Shown piece by piece: positions 55,482 through 63,183 of a DNA stretch of 64,000 nucleotides. Both the position numbers and the translations under genes were made by a program. The stretch comes from CAVOAK01 sp965217615 (GTDB lineage: Bacteria; Pseudomonadota; Alphaproteobacteria; UBA8366; CAVOAK01): assembly GCA_965217615.1 (NCBI GenBank), contig CBDCIT010000018.1, positions 124,001 through 188,000 on the forward strand, read 5' to 3'. Each line of letters starts with the position of its first letter. The stretch's first letter is position 1. The notes beneath the pieces were generated by a model that made no database searches, was not told the origin of the DNA, and worked only from the letters and a program-made list of their open reading frames with translations.

Positions 55482-55500
55482 ATCGCGACAACCCATCGAT

Positions 55501-55635
55501 TGCGGCGGCGAACGGGTTGGGCAGCTGTCCGCTGATGCTTTGTCTTATCCGAGAAATGGTCGTAGACTAGGCTAAGCGTCTACGATCCAACGCTGATTTG
55601 AGCGGAAGTCTCCAACGGCGCAGGGAGAGGGAGAA
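55501..55635 (+). promoter_or_regulatory. upstream region of the M19 pair with an inverted repeat
   Basis: CGTAGAC and its complement GTCTACG, with a 10-base spacer, lie at 55561-55584, about 52 bases before the first M19 start. This may be an operator or a leader hairpin. GGGAGAGGGAG precedes the ATG as a strong ribosome site. The ISNCY insertion ends 154 bases before the gene. Confidence 0.35.
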
Positions 55636-56646
55636 ATGAGCGAAACACTAACCGATTCGTCGGTCGGCGTTTCCGCGCAGGCGGCCAAGCTCACTCAAGA
55701 AACGTTGGTGTGGGACAATCTGTTTCCGTGTTCTGACGGCACCCGCGAATTAAAACTCCAATTGCTCGATCGCGTGAAGAATTGCGGCTACGACTTCGTC
55801 ACTTTCACGCTTGGCGAGGACTCGTCAGGCATTAAGGAAACGATCGCGAATATAGCGGCGGCGCGGGCACTCGTACTTTCAGAACCCGATAAGTTCGTAC
55901 TCGTCAAATCGGCCGACGACGTCAGCGAGGCGAAGCGGGCGGACAAACTTGCCATCAGCTTCCATTTCCAGGGAACAGGGCCCGTCGAAAGCGATATCGG
56001 CATGATCGAGGTCTACTATTCGTTGGGCGTGCGGCAAATGCTGTTAGCGACCAACTTGAAGAACATGGTTGGCGATGGCTGCAAGGAGCGCACGGATTGC
56101 GGACTGAGCCGTTTCGGCGTGCTGGTGATAGAGGAAATGAACCGCGTCGGCATGCTTGTCGATGGCAGCCACACCGGAAATCGGACGACGTTGGAAGCCT
56201 GCGAGGTATCGAAGGATCCCTTCATCTTCAGCCATTCCAATCCGAAGGCGCTGTTCGACCACCCACGCAACATCACCGACGAACAGATTAAGGCCTCGGC
56301 AGCGACTGGCGGTATCATCGGCATCAACGGCGTCAGCGTGTTTCTCGGCAAGAACGACAGTTCGACGGCGACCATATTGCGCCATATCGACTACGTCGCG
56401 GCACTCGTCGGGGCTGAACACGTGGGGATAGCCACCGATCTGCCGGTCGATCCCGGAAATTCGTCGCCAACTCCGTGGAACCCGCCCCATCCAGGCGATG
56501 TGCCATGGTCCGACATAAACTACATTCAGCCCGAGCAACTTCCGGAACTGGCCGACGGTATGCTTCGAAGCGGCTACAAGGAGTCGCAAGTTCGGGGAAT
56601 TCTGGGCGAGAATTGGTTTAAATTGGCGCGCCGCGTTTGGAAATAA
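55636..56646 (+). CDS. peptidase M19 (membrane dipeptidase) family protein, copy 1
   Basis: A 336-residue TIM-barrel protein of the renal-dipeptidase family. Seen: MIEVYYSLGVRQMLLATNLK with the bridging Glu125, LVDGSHTGNRTT with His179, PFIFSHSNPKALFDHPRNIT with His200, and HVGIATDLPVDPG for the catalytic Asp region. The usual HxD motif near the N terminus is replaced by VWDNLFP (25-31), so one metal site is probably altered. No signal peptide or lipid anchor, so cytoplasmic. Followed 63 bases later by a close paralog; both may share one transcript. The substrate is not inferable. Confidence 0.85.
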   Translation: MSETLTDSSVGVSAQAAKLTQETLVWDNLFPCSDGTRELKLQLLDRVKNCGYDFVTFTLGEDSSGIKETIANIAAARALVLSEPDKFVLVKSADDVSEAKRADKLAISFHFQGTGPVESDIGMIEVYYSLGVRQMLLATNLKNMVGDGCKERTDCGLSRFGVLVIEEMNRVGMLVDGSHTGNRTTLEACEVSKDPFIFSHSNPKALFDHPRNITDEQIKASAATGGIIGINGVSVFLGKNDSSTATILRHIDYVAALVGAEHVGIATDLPVDPGNSSPTPWNPPHPGDVPWSDINYIQPEQLPELADGMLRSGYKESQVRGILGENWFKLARRVWK

Positions 56647-56709
56647 CTACGAACACATTGGCGCCTGCGTAGACCACTAATTCCGGTGCGGGAATGGGAG
56701 GAAAAAACG

Positions 56710-57729
56710 ATGAGCGAAGTCATTGAAGACGTAAAGACCGAATGGGACATATCCGGCGAGGCAACAAAGCTGCACGAGGATTCCTTGGTGTGGGACAACA
56801 CCTTTCCCTGGGGAGACGCCGGACGCCACGACCTCAAGATGCAGACGCTCCCTCGCATGGTTGCAAGCGGTTACAACGTCACGTCACTGACGATCGCCGG
56901 CGATCCGCACAACCTGGATGGGGCGATCCACAATATTGCGAAGAACCGCAATTTCTTTTTGGCGAGCCCCGATAAATACGTGCTGGTCGAAACAGCAGAT
57001 GACGTTGTCCGAGCCAAGAAAGAGGGCAAGCTCGCGATCGTCTTCCACTTTCAGGGGACAAATCCCTGCGAAGGGAACCCCGACATGATCGAGCTGTACT
57101 ACAAGCTCGGCATTCGGCACATGTTGCTTGTAACCAACATGAAGAATGTCATCGGCGACGGCTGCAAGGAACGCACGGATGGTGGACTGACACGGCTCGG
57201 TGTCACATTTATCGAGGAGATGAACCGCGTCGGCGTGATCTGTGACGGCAGCCATACTGGGCACCGCACCACCATGGACATGTTCGAAGCGACGAAGGTT
57301 CCTGCGGTGTTCAGCCATGCAAATCCGCGGTCGGTCTTTGATCACCCGCGCAACATCACCGATGACCAGATCAAGGCTTGCGCGAAAACGGGCGGCGTGA
57401 TCGGAATCAACGGCGTCGGCGTCTTCCTCGGCAAGAACGACAGTTCGACCGAGACGTTCTTAAAGCATCTCGACTATGTGGCGGAGCTCGTCGGGCCGGA
57501 GCATGTCGGCCTAGCAACCGACAACATGTATGATCCCGCAAGCTCCTTGCCGACGACTCGCCACCCACCTCATCCGGGCGACGTGCCGTGGCCGGACATC
57601 AAATACGTTCAACCGGAGCAGTTTCCGGAAATCACGGACGGGTTGCTGAAACGCGGTTATTCGGAAGCGGATATTCGCGGAATACTGGGCGAAAACTGGC
57701 TGCGGGTTGCGCGCGCGGTCTGGAAATAG
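56710..57729 (+). CDS. peptidase M19 (membrane dipeptidase) family protein, copy 2
   Basis: A 339-residue paralog of the gene before it, clearly from duplication: MIELYYKLGIRHMLLVTNMK, VICDGSHTGHRTTMDM, PAVFSHANPRSVFDHPRNIT, IGINGVGVFLGKNDSS and HVGLATDNMYDP align throughout. Here too HxD is replaced, by VWDNTFPW. ATG 56710 follows GGGAGG and is chosen over an in-frame ATG at 56686. The residue after ATD differs between copies (LPVD against NMYD), hinting at different substrates. Confidence 0.85.
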   Translation: MSEVIEDVKTEWDISGEATKLHEDSLVWDNTFPWGDAGRHDLKMQTLPRMVASGYNVTSLTIAGDPHNLDGAIHNIAKNRNFFLASPDKYVLVETADDVVRAKKEGKLAIVFHFQGTNPCEGNPDMIELYYKLGIRHMLLVTNMKNVIGDGCKERTDGGLTRLGVTFIEEMNRVGVICDGSHTGHRTTMDMFEATKVPAVFSHANPRSVFDHPRNITDDQIKACAKTGGVIGINGVGVFLGKNDSSTETFLKHLDYVAELVGPEHVGLATDNMYDPASSLPTTRHPPHPGDVPWPDIKYVQPEQFPEITDGLLKRGYSEADIRGILGENWLRVARAVWK

Positions 57730-57838
57730 CGCAACAAGGCGCGCGTCGATTTCGCGAAGCTATCGCGCGGCGGCGTGCTGCGGTTGCTGGCATTGTGGCG
57801 AGGCCGCGTCCATGTCGAAAACCTCGCGTCGTGTTGGA

Positions 57839-58187
57839 CTACAGCAGAAATGGGTTGTCGTCGATCTTATCGAACCAATCGGTACTCTCGAACCAATAGG
57901 CACGGCGTTTGCTGAGCCAACCGTCTTCCTTGCGTAGAAAAATCCAGTTGTTGAAGAGATTGAGGGCGTCGGGGTCGCCTTTTTCAAGCACGAACGCCGC
58001 GTGATAGGTCTTAAGATTTTGCAGCGCAGGCGGCTGATACAACATATCGGGGTGCCGCGCCGTGATAAAGCCGGGTTTCGGTTCGAGCGTCATGACCGCT
58101 TGGGATTTCCCGCTCAGCACCGCGCGGAAACCGTCCGCATCGTCGTCAAATCGATGGCATTGCGCCTGCGGAAAATGCTGTTTTCTG
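57839..58187 (-). pseudogene. solute-binding protein, C-terminal remnant cut by IS66-like element
   Basis: About 116 codons of an SBP_bac_3-type C-terminal domain: DDDADGFRAVLSGKSQAVMT, PALQNLKTYHAAFVLEKGDP and DALNLFNNWIFLRKEDGWL, ending WFESTDWFDKIDDNPFLL. It parallels the end of the intact protein at 50341-51195 (KGDPDAITYFNAWIQY, FTTFDWLDQ). The N-terminal part is missing where the IS66-like element begins at 58188. It is convergent with the M19 pair. Confidence 0.82.
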
Positions 58188-58336
58188 GTAACTACCCAGG
58201 TACCCCGCTCCTGACCGTGAGAGGATGATGTAGGTGGTCGGCGGGGCCGGGTTTCCGCCGCCGCGTCGTTGATCGTCTCTTGACTCCATAGAATCGGGCG
58301 TCTATGGGTTGCGCTCTCGTGTGACGGGAGCGGCGC

Positions 58337-59002
58337 GTGGGATATTTTGGGTCGAAGGCGACGAGCGGTCTGTGCCAGGCGCTGATTGCGCTGATGCCGC
58401 CGCACAGCGTTTACATCGAGAGCCACCTGGGGGGCGGTGCGCTGATGAAGCGCAAGCCAACGGGCGTGCGCTCGATCGGCATCGACCGCGATGCGCAGGC
58501 GCTCGAGGCCTTTGCCTGTGACTACCCGGTCGAGTTGGTGCATGGCTGTGCCCATGCCTTTTTGGCCTCGTTCCCGTTTCTGGGCCCGGAGCTGGTCTAC
58601 AGCGATCCCCCCTATCTGCACGCGACCCGCCGTTCGGCACGGCGCTATCGCTTCGACTACGAGGAGGTCGACCATGTCGCGCTCCTGGACCTGCTCAAGG
58701 ATCTGCCCTGCCAGGTGATGGTCTCGGGCCATCCCTCGGCGCTCTATGACGAGATGCTGGCGGGCTGGCGCAGTCTGGCGCTGCAGGTGACGACCCAGGC
58801 CCAGGTGCGGACCGAGGTCGTGTGGTTCAACTTCGCGCCCGACCGGGTGCATTGGGCGAGCTACGCAGGCCGGAACTTCACCGACCGCCAGCGCATCAAG
58901 CGTAAGGCGGCCAACTGGGGCCGGCGTTACAAGGCCTTGCCGGCGGGCGAACGCCTCGCGGTGCTGGCCGCCATGATGGCCGTCGATGCCGAGGACCCGT
59001 GA
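58337..59002 (+). CDS. D12-class DNA adenine N6-methyltransferase
   Basis: A 221-residue protein starting GTG at 58337. Motifs of the Dam-like D12 class: GYFGSKATSGLCQALIALMP (FxGxK type), ESHLGGGALMKRK (motif I), SIGIDRDAQALEAF, and LVYSDPPYLHATRRS with the catalytic DPPY (motif IV). It is shorter than Dam (about 270), so the target-recognition part is small. GTGA at its end overlaps the transposase start, so the two are coupled. Likely function: methylation of adenine in an unknown short site. Confidence 0.82.
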   Translation: MGYFGSKATSGLCQALIALMPPHSVYIESHLGGGALMKRKPTGVRSIGIDRDAQALEAFACDYPVELVHGCAHAFLASFPFLGPELVYSDPPYLHATRRSARRYRFDYEEVDHVALLDLLKDLPCQVMVSGHPSALYDEMLAGWRSLALQVTTQAQVRTEVVWFNFAPDRVHWASYAGRNFTDRQRIKRKAANWGRRYKALPAGERLAVLAAMMAVDAEDP

Positions 59003-60537
59003 CGCTGTCGCGCTGGCACGAGGACCTCGCCGCCCATGACGAGGCCTTCGCGTGCCTGCAAGATCTTCTTGACCCCTCATCCTTCGCAACAACAGTCGTC
59101 AAGGCCTTCCGGGATTGGGGCCAGGGGCTGTTGCGCCTGGCCACGGTGCTCGTCCGGGAGAATGCCGCGCTCGAGCGGGAGAACGTGACCCTGCGGGACC
59201 GCATCGCCGAGCTCGAGCGGAGCGCGGCGCTTGACAGCACCACCAGCAGCAAGCCGCCCGCCAGCAACGGCCTGGGCAAGAAGAGCGGAACCCAGAGGCG
59301 CACCCGAAGCCAGCGCGGCAAGTCCGGCAGGCCAAGCGGCGGCCAGCCGGGCCACAAGGGAACGACGCTGGCGCGGACCGAGAGCCCGGACCATGTTGTG
59401 GATCATGACCCCTCCGCCTGTTCGGGCTGCGGCGCACCGCTGTCGGACGCCGACCGTCACCGCGCGCCCGTCTGTCGACAGGTCTTCGATGTGCCCGAGC
59501 CACGCCCCCTGGAGGTCACCGAACACCGCGCCCATCGCTGCCTCTGCGGCGCCTGCGCCACCGTGACAGGAGCCGTCTTCCCGGACGGCGTGACCGCCCC
59601 GGTCCAGTACGGGCCACGCATCACCGCCTGGGTGAGCTACCTGCTGTACGCCCAGTTCGTTCCCGAGAAGCGCTTGGCCGAACTCATGAGCGACCTCTTC
59701 GCAGTGTCCATCTCCACAGCCACGATCACCGCCATGGGCCGGCGAACCGCCAGGCGCTTCGAGCCCTTCCTCGCCCATGTCGCAGACGTGATCCGCACAG
59801 CGGTCCCGGTCAAGCACCTCGACGAAACCGGCCTGCGGATCGCCGCCCGTACCCGCTGGCTCCACGTGCTGTGCACCCCATTCCTGACCGTCCTGCGCAT
59901 CGGCGCGGGACGCGGCGATGTCGAAAAGGACCTCGAAGGCATCCTCATCCATGACGATTACGCCGCCTACTTCACCCTCAAGGGCGTGCGCCACGGCGCC
60001 TGCAACGCCCATCACCTGCGCGAACTCCAGGCCCTGATCGACATCGAGAAGGAAGACTGGGCAAAGAGCATGCAGCGCCTCCTTGAGCGCGCGCACAGGG
60101 CTACCCGCTTCTCCCGTGAGAACGGCCGCGACGTGCCCGCCTCCCTGGTGGCCCGGATCTCGCGGGCCTGGGCCCGCATCCTCGACCACGCCATCGCCTT
60201 CCACGAGGCGCAGCCGCCGCTCCGGACCGGCAAGCGCGGACGAAAGAAACGCCGCATCGGTCATAACCTCGCGCTCCGCCTCCGCAAGCACAAGGAGGGA
60301 TGCCTGCGATTCCTCACCGACCCGCGCACGCCGTTTACGAACAATGAGGCCGAACGTGACCTCCGAATGGCCAAGCTGCGCCAGAAGATCTCCGGTGGCT
60401 TCCGCTCCGAGAGGGGTGCCTACAACTTCGCCAGAATGCGTGCCGTCATCGCCACCGCCCGAAAGCAACGCTGGAACGTCCTCCAGACCCTGGTGCATCC
60501 CGATCCGATGCAACTAATCCCCAAACTGCGCCTCTGA
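58999..60537 (+). CDS. IS66-family transposase
   Basis: A 512-residue DDE transposase starting GTG 58999. It has an N-terminal coiled coil (VLVRENAALERENVTLRDRI), the Ser/Lys-rich SSKPPASNGLGKKSGTQRR typical of IS66, a zinc-finger (CSGCGAPLSDADRHRAPVC), and the core with HLDETGLRIAARTRWLHV, ILIHDDYAAYFTLKG and TNNEAERDLRMAKLRQKISG for the catalytic Asp, Asp and Glu. Full length and open. Confidence 0.92.
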   Translation: MTLSRWHEDLAAHDEAFACLQDLLDPSSFATTVVKAFRDWGQGLLRLATVLVRENAALERENVTLRDRIAELERSAALDSTTSSKPPASNGLGKKSGTQRRTRSQRGKSGRPSGGQPGHKGTTLARTESPDHVVDHDPSACSGCGAPLSDADRHRAPVCRQVFDVPEPRPLEVTEHRAHRCLCGACATVTGAVFPDGVTAPVQYGPRITAWVSYLLYAQFVPEKRLAELMSDLFAVSISTATITAMGRRTARRFEPFLAHVADVIRTAVPVKHLDETGLRIAARTRWLHVLCTPFLTVLRIGAGRGDVEKDLEGILIHDDYAAYFTLKGVRHGACNAHHLRELQALIDIEKEDWAKSMQRLLERAHRATRFSRENGRDVPASLVARISRAWARILDHAIAFHEAQPPLRTGKRGRKKRRIGHNLALRLRKHKEGCLRFLTDPRTPFTNNEAERDLRMAKLRQKISGGFRSERGAYNFARMRAVIATARKQRWNVLQTLVHPDPMQLIPKLRL

Positions 60538-60609
60538 GAACACCGGCACCGCTACCAGCCCGGACCGCCACGATCCCTCATGGCCTGCCCCCAATGTATG
60601 TGCCAATCG

Positions 60610-61446
60610 CTATGTTAGTCTTGGCACGGTGATTGGGAAGGGCTGATCCGGCTGGAGCCCATCCATAGCGCAAGCCGGATCAGTCCGGTTAGGCGCGATG
60701 GTCACTGGCGCCGGGGGTCTGTAGCCCAGCGCACTGTGTGGTCTGACCGTGTTGTAGTGCTGCCGCCATCGCTCGATCAGCACCTGGGCCTCCTTGAGCG
60801 AGTAGAAGATTTCGCCGTTGAGCAGCTCGTCCCGGAGCTTGCCGTTGAATGACTCGTTGTAGCCGTTCTCCCAGGGACTGCCCGGTTCGATGTAGAGCGT
60901 CTTCACACCGACCCGCGCCAGCCACTCACGGACGGCCGTGGCAGTGAACTCGGCACCATTATCCGAGCGGATGTGGTCCGGCGGGCCACGATCGACGAAC
61001 AGCGCGGCAAGGCGATACAGCACGTCGTCGGATCGCAGCCGTCGTGCGACGTCGATTGCCAGGCACTCCCGAGTGTACTCGTCGATGATGGTCAGCATGC
61101 GGAATGCCCTGCCATCGTGTGTGCGAGCCATGACGAAGTCATAGGCCCAGACATGGTGCGGCCAGTTCGGACGCAGACGGATGCAGGACCCATCGTTGAG
61201 CCATAGCCGGCCCCTCTTTGGTTGTTTTGCAGGCACCTTCAGTCCCTCCCGTCGCCAGATGCGTTCGACCCGCTTGTGGTTCACGTACCAGCCCTCGCCG
61301 CGGAGCAGCGCCGTGATCCGGCGATAGCCGTAGCGACCGTACGCGCTGGCCAGCCGCACAATGGCCGCGGTCAACGCCGCCTCATCGTCAGCCTCGACAC
61401 GCCGATAGCGTTGCGTCGAGCGTGGTTGCCCAATGACCCGGCACAC
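60610..61446 (-). CDS. IS3 OrfB (integrase part), copy 1
   Basis: rve-type DDE domain, 278 residues counted from a GTG at 61446; normally made as OrfAB by frameshifting. Seen: RYGYRRITALLRGEGWYVNH, WAYDFVMARTHDGRAFRMLT with first Asp, DNGAEFTATAVREWLARVG with second Asp, and GSPWENGYNESFNGKLRDE with the Glu. Intact. Confidence 0.9.
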   Translation of the reverse strand: MCRVIGQPRSTQRYRRVEADDEAALTAAIVRLASAYGRYGYRRITALLRGEGWYVNHKRVERIWRREGLKVPAKQPKRGRLWLNDGSCIRLRPNWPHHVWAYDFVMARTHDGRAFRMLTIIDEYTRECLAIDVARRLRSDDVLYRLAALFVDRGPPDHIRSDNGAEFTATAVREWLARVGVKTLYIEPGSPWENGYNESFNGKLRDELLNGEIFYSLKEAQVLIERWRQHYNTVRPHSALGYRPPAPVTIAPNRTDPACAMDGLQPDQPFPITVPRLT

Positions 61447-61511
61447 CCGACGCTCGGGCAGGGCATGCCGCGTGGAGATGTGCTGAACATAGCCCCGGCG
61501 GCGCTCGGGGC

Positions 61512-61790
61512 TTAGAAGTTTCCCTCAGCGGCTTCCTTCAGAATCAGCTTATCCAGCGTCAGATCAGCGACAGCTCGTCTCAGCCGCAGATTCTCCCGCT
61601 CGAGCTCCTTGAAGCGCCGTGCCTGCTCGATCTTTAGGCCGCCGTACTCCTTGCGCCAACGGTAATACGTCTGTTCCGAAACACCCAAGGTCCTGCAAAC
61701 CGCGGGCACCGTTTGGCCGCCCGACAGGCTAACCTCCGCCTCCCGTAGCTTACCGATAACCTGTTCCGCGGTATGTCGTTTACGTGGCAT
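61512..61790 (-). CDS. IS3 OrfA, copy 1
   Basis: DNA-binding part of the IS3 transposase, 92 residues from ATG 61790: MPRKRHTAEQVIGKLREAEV, then helix-turn-helix VPAVCRTLGVSEQTYYRW and leucine zipper FKELERENLRLRRAVADLTL. It normally joins OrfB by a -1 frameshift. Confidence 0.88.
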   Translation of the reverse strand: MPRKRHTAEQVIGKLREAEVSLSGGQTVPAVCRTLGVSEQTYYRWRKEYGGLKIEQARRFKELERENLRLRRAVADLTLDKLILKEAAEGNF

Positions 61791-61825
61791 CCTGACTGGC
61801 CTGCCCCCAATGTATGTGCCAATCG

Positions 61826-62662
61826 CTATGTTAGTCTTGGCACGGTGATTGGGAAGGGCTGATCCGGCTGGAGCCCATCCATAGCGCAAGCCGGATCAGT
61901 CCGGTTAGGCGCGATGGTCACTGGCGCCGGGGGTCTGTAGCCCAGCGCACTGTGTGGTCTGACCGTGTTGTAGTGCTGCCGCCATCGCTCGATCAGCACC
62001 TGGGCCTCCTTGAGCGAGTAGAAGATTTCGCCGTTGAGCAGCTCGTCCCGGAGCTTGCCGTTGAATGACTCGTTGTAGCCGTTCTCCCAGGGACTGCCCG
62101 GTTCGATGTAGAGCGTCTTCACACCGACCCGCGCCAGCCACTCACGGACGACCGTGGCGGTAAACTCGGCACCATTATCCGAGCGGATGTGGTCCGGCGG
62201 GCCACGATCGACGAACAGCGCGGCAAGGCGATACAGCACGTCGTCGGATCGCAGCCGTCGTGCGACGTCGATTGCCAGGCACTCCCGAGTGTACTCGTCG
62301 ATGATGGTCAGCATGCGGAATGCCCTGCCATCGTGTGTGCGAGCCATGACGAAGTCATAGGCCCAGACATGGTGCGGCCAGTTCGGACGCAGACGGATGC
62401 AGGACCCATCGTTGAGCCATAGCCGGCCCCTCTTTGGTTGTTTTGCAGGCACCTTCAGTCCTTCCCGTCGCCAGATGCGTTCGACCCGCTTGTGGTTCAC
62501 GTACCAGCCCTCGCCGCGGAGCAGCGCCGTGATCCGGCGATAGCCGTAGCGACCGTACGCGCTGGCCAGCCGCACAATGGCCGCGGTCAACGCCGCCTCA
62601 TCGTCAGCCTCGACACGCCGATAGCGTTGCGTCGAGCGTGGTTGCCCAATGACCCGACACAC
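61826..62662 (-). CDS. IS3 OrfB (integrase part), copy 2
   Basis: 278 residues, nearly identical to copy 1 (ATVVREWLARVG for ATAVREWLARVG). Catalytic Asp, Asp and Glu segments are all present, so this copy may still move and could also supply transposase for the end-deleted copy 1. Confidence 0.9.
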   Translation of the reverse strand: MCRVIGQPRSTQRYRRVEADDEAALTAAIVRLASAYGRYGYRRITALLRGEGWYVNHKRVERIWRREGLKVPAKQPKRGRLWLNDGSCIRLRPNWPHHVWAYDFVMARTHDGRAFRMLTIIDEYTRECLAIDVARRLRSDDVLYRLAALFVDRGPPDHIRSDNGAEFTATVVREWLARVGVKTLYIEPGSPWENGYNESFNGKLRDELLNGEIFYSLKEAQVLIERWRQHYNTVRPHSALGYRPPAPVTIAPNRTDPACAMDGLQPDQPFPITVPRLT

Positions 62663-62727
62663 CCGACGCTCGGGCAGGGCATGCCGCGTGGAGATGTGCT
62701 GAACATAGCCCCGGCGGCGCTCGGGGC

Positions 62728-63006
62728 TTAGAAGTTTCCCTCAGCGGCTTCCTTCAGAATCAGCTTATCCAGCGTCAGATCAGCGGCAGCTCGTCTCAGC
62801 CGCAGATTCTCCCGCTCGAGCTCCTTGAAGCGCCGTGCCTGCTCGATCTTTAGGCCGCCGTACTCCTTGCGCCAACGGTAATACGTCTGTTCCGAAACAC
62901 CCAAGGTCCTGCAAACCGCAGGCACCGTTTGGCCGCCCGACAGGCTAACCTCCGCCTCCCGTAGCTTACCGATAACCTGTTCCGCGGTATGTCGTTTACG
63001 TGGCAT
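62728..63006 (-). CDS. IS3 OrfA, copy 2
   Basis: 92 residues from ATG 63006, differing from copy 1 by one substitution in the zipper (RRAAADLTL for RRAVADLTL). DNA-binding subunit of the element's transposase. Confidence 0.88.
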   Translation of the reverse strand: MPRKRHTAEQVIGKLREAEVSLSGGQTVPAVCRTLGVSEQTYYRWRKEYGGLKIEQARRFKELERENLRLRRAAADLTLDKLILKEAAEGNF

Positions 63007-63183
63007 CCTGACCTCCGTTCAAACAGTCCTAGCCTAACATTCGGCCTGGACCAAGTTTTGGGGGTCAGGTCACGTCTCGGTCCCACATTTGATTATCTGG
63101 TTCGTATTGATTGGATATGTTACTAGCGACTGATCGTAGACGGCGGTTCAATCGACGAAGGCTCTTCGTTCGCATATAGATCG

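Larger units (their letters stand above)
58188..60585 (+). mobile_element. IS66-like element with a DNA methyltransferase gene, right end lost
   Basis: The left end is probably GTAACTACCCAGGT at 58188, where a solute-binding protein gene is interrupted; IS66 ends commonly begin GTAA. It carries a methyltransferase and a transposase with overlapping codons. The matching right end is not visible before the IS3 copy at 60586, so the end has been lost or moved. GC content is far above the neighbouring chromosomal genes. The common IS66 accessory genes tnpA and tnpB are absent. Confidence 0.7.
60586..61801 (-). mobile_element. IS3-family (IS407-like) element, copy 1, right end missing
   Basis: Left end TGCCCCCAA at 60586. 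The sequence equals copy 2 (offset 1216 bases, a handful of substitutions) up to 61796, then the five bases TGGCC lead straight into copy 2. The terminal 55 bases present on the right of copy 2 are absent. TGGCC also precedes copy 1 (60581-60585), so the structure is a tandem repeat of 60581-61796. Confidence 0.85.
61802..63067 (-). mobile_element. IS3-family (IS407-like) element, copy 2, complete
   Basis: 1266 bases. Ends TGCCCCCAAT at 61802 and, on the minus strand, TGACCCCCAAAACTTGG from 63067, with a further match in ATGTTAG inside both. It carries orfA and orfB. It differs from copy 1 at only a few bases, for example near 62150-62165. Confidence 0.88.

Noticed and set aside
59077..60513. 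478-codon open frame antisense to the IS66 transposase
   Set aside because: It mirrors a high-GC gene with clear catalytic motifs; its own sequence is Gly/Ala/Arg-rich without recognisable domain.
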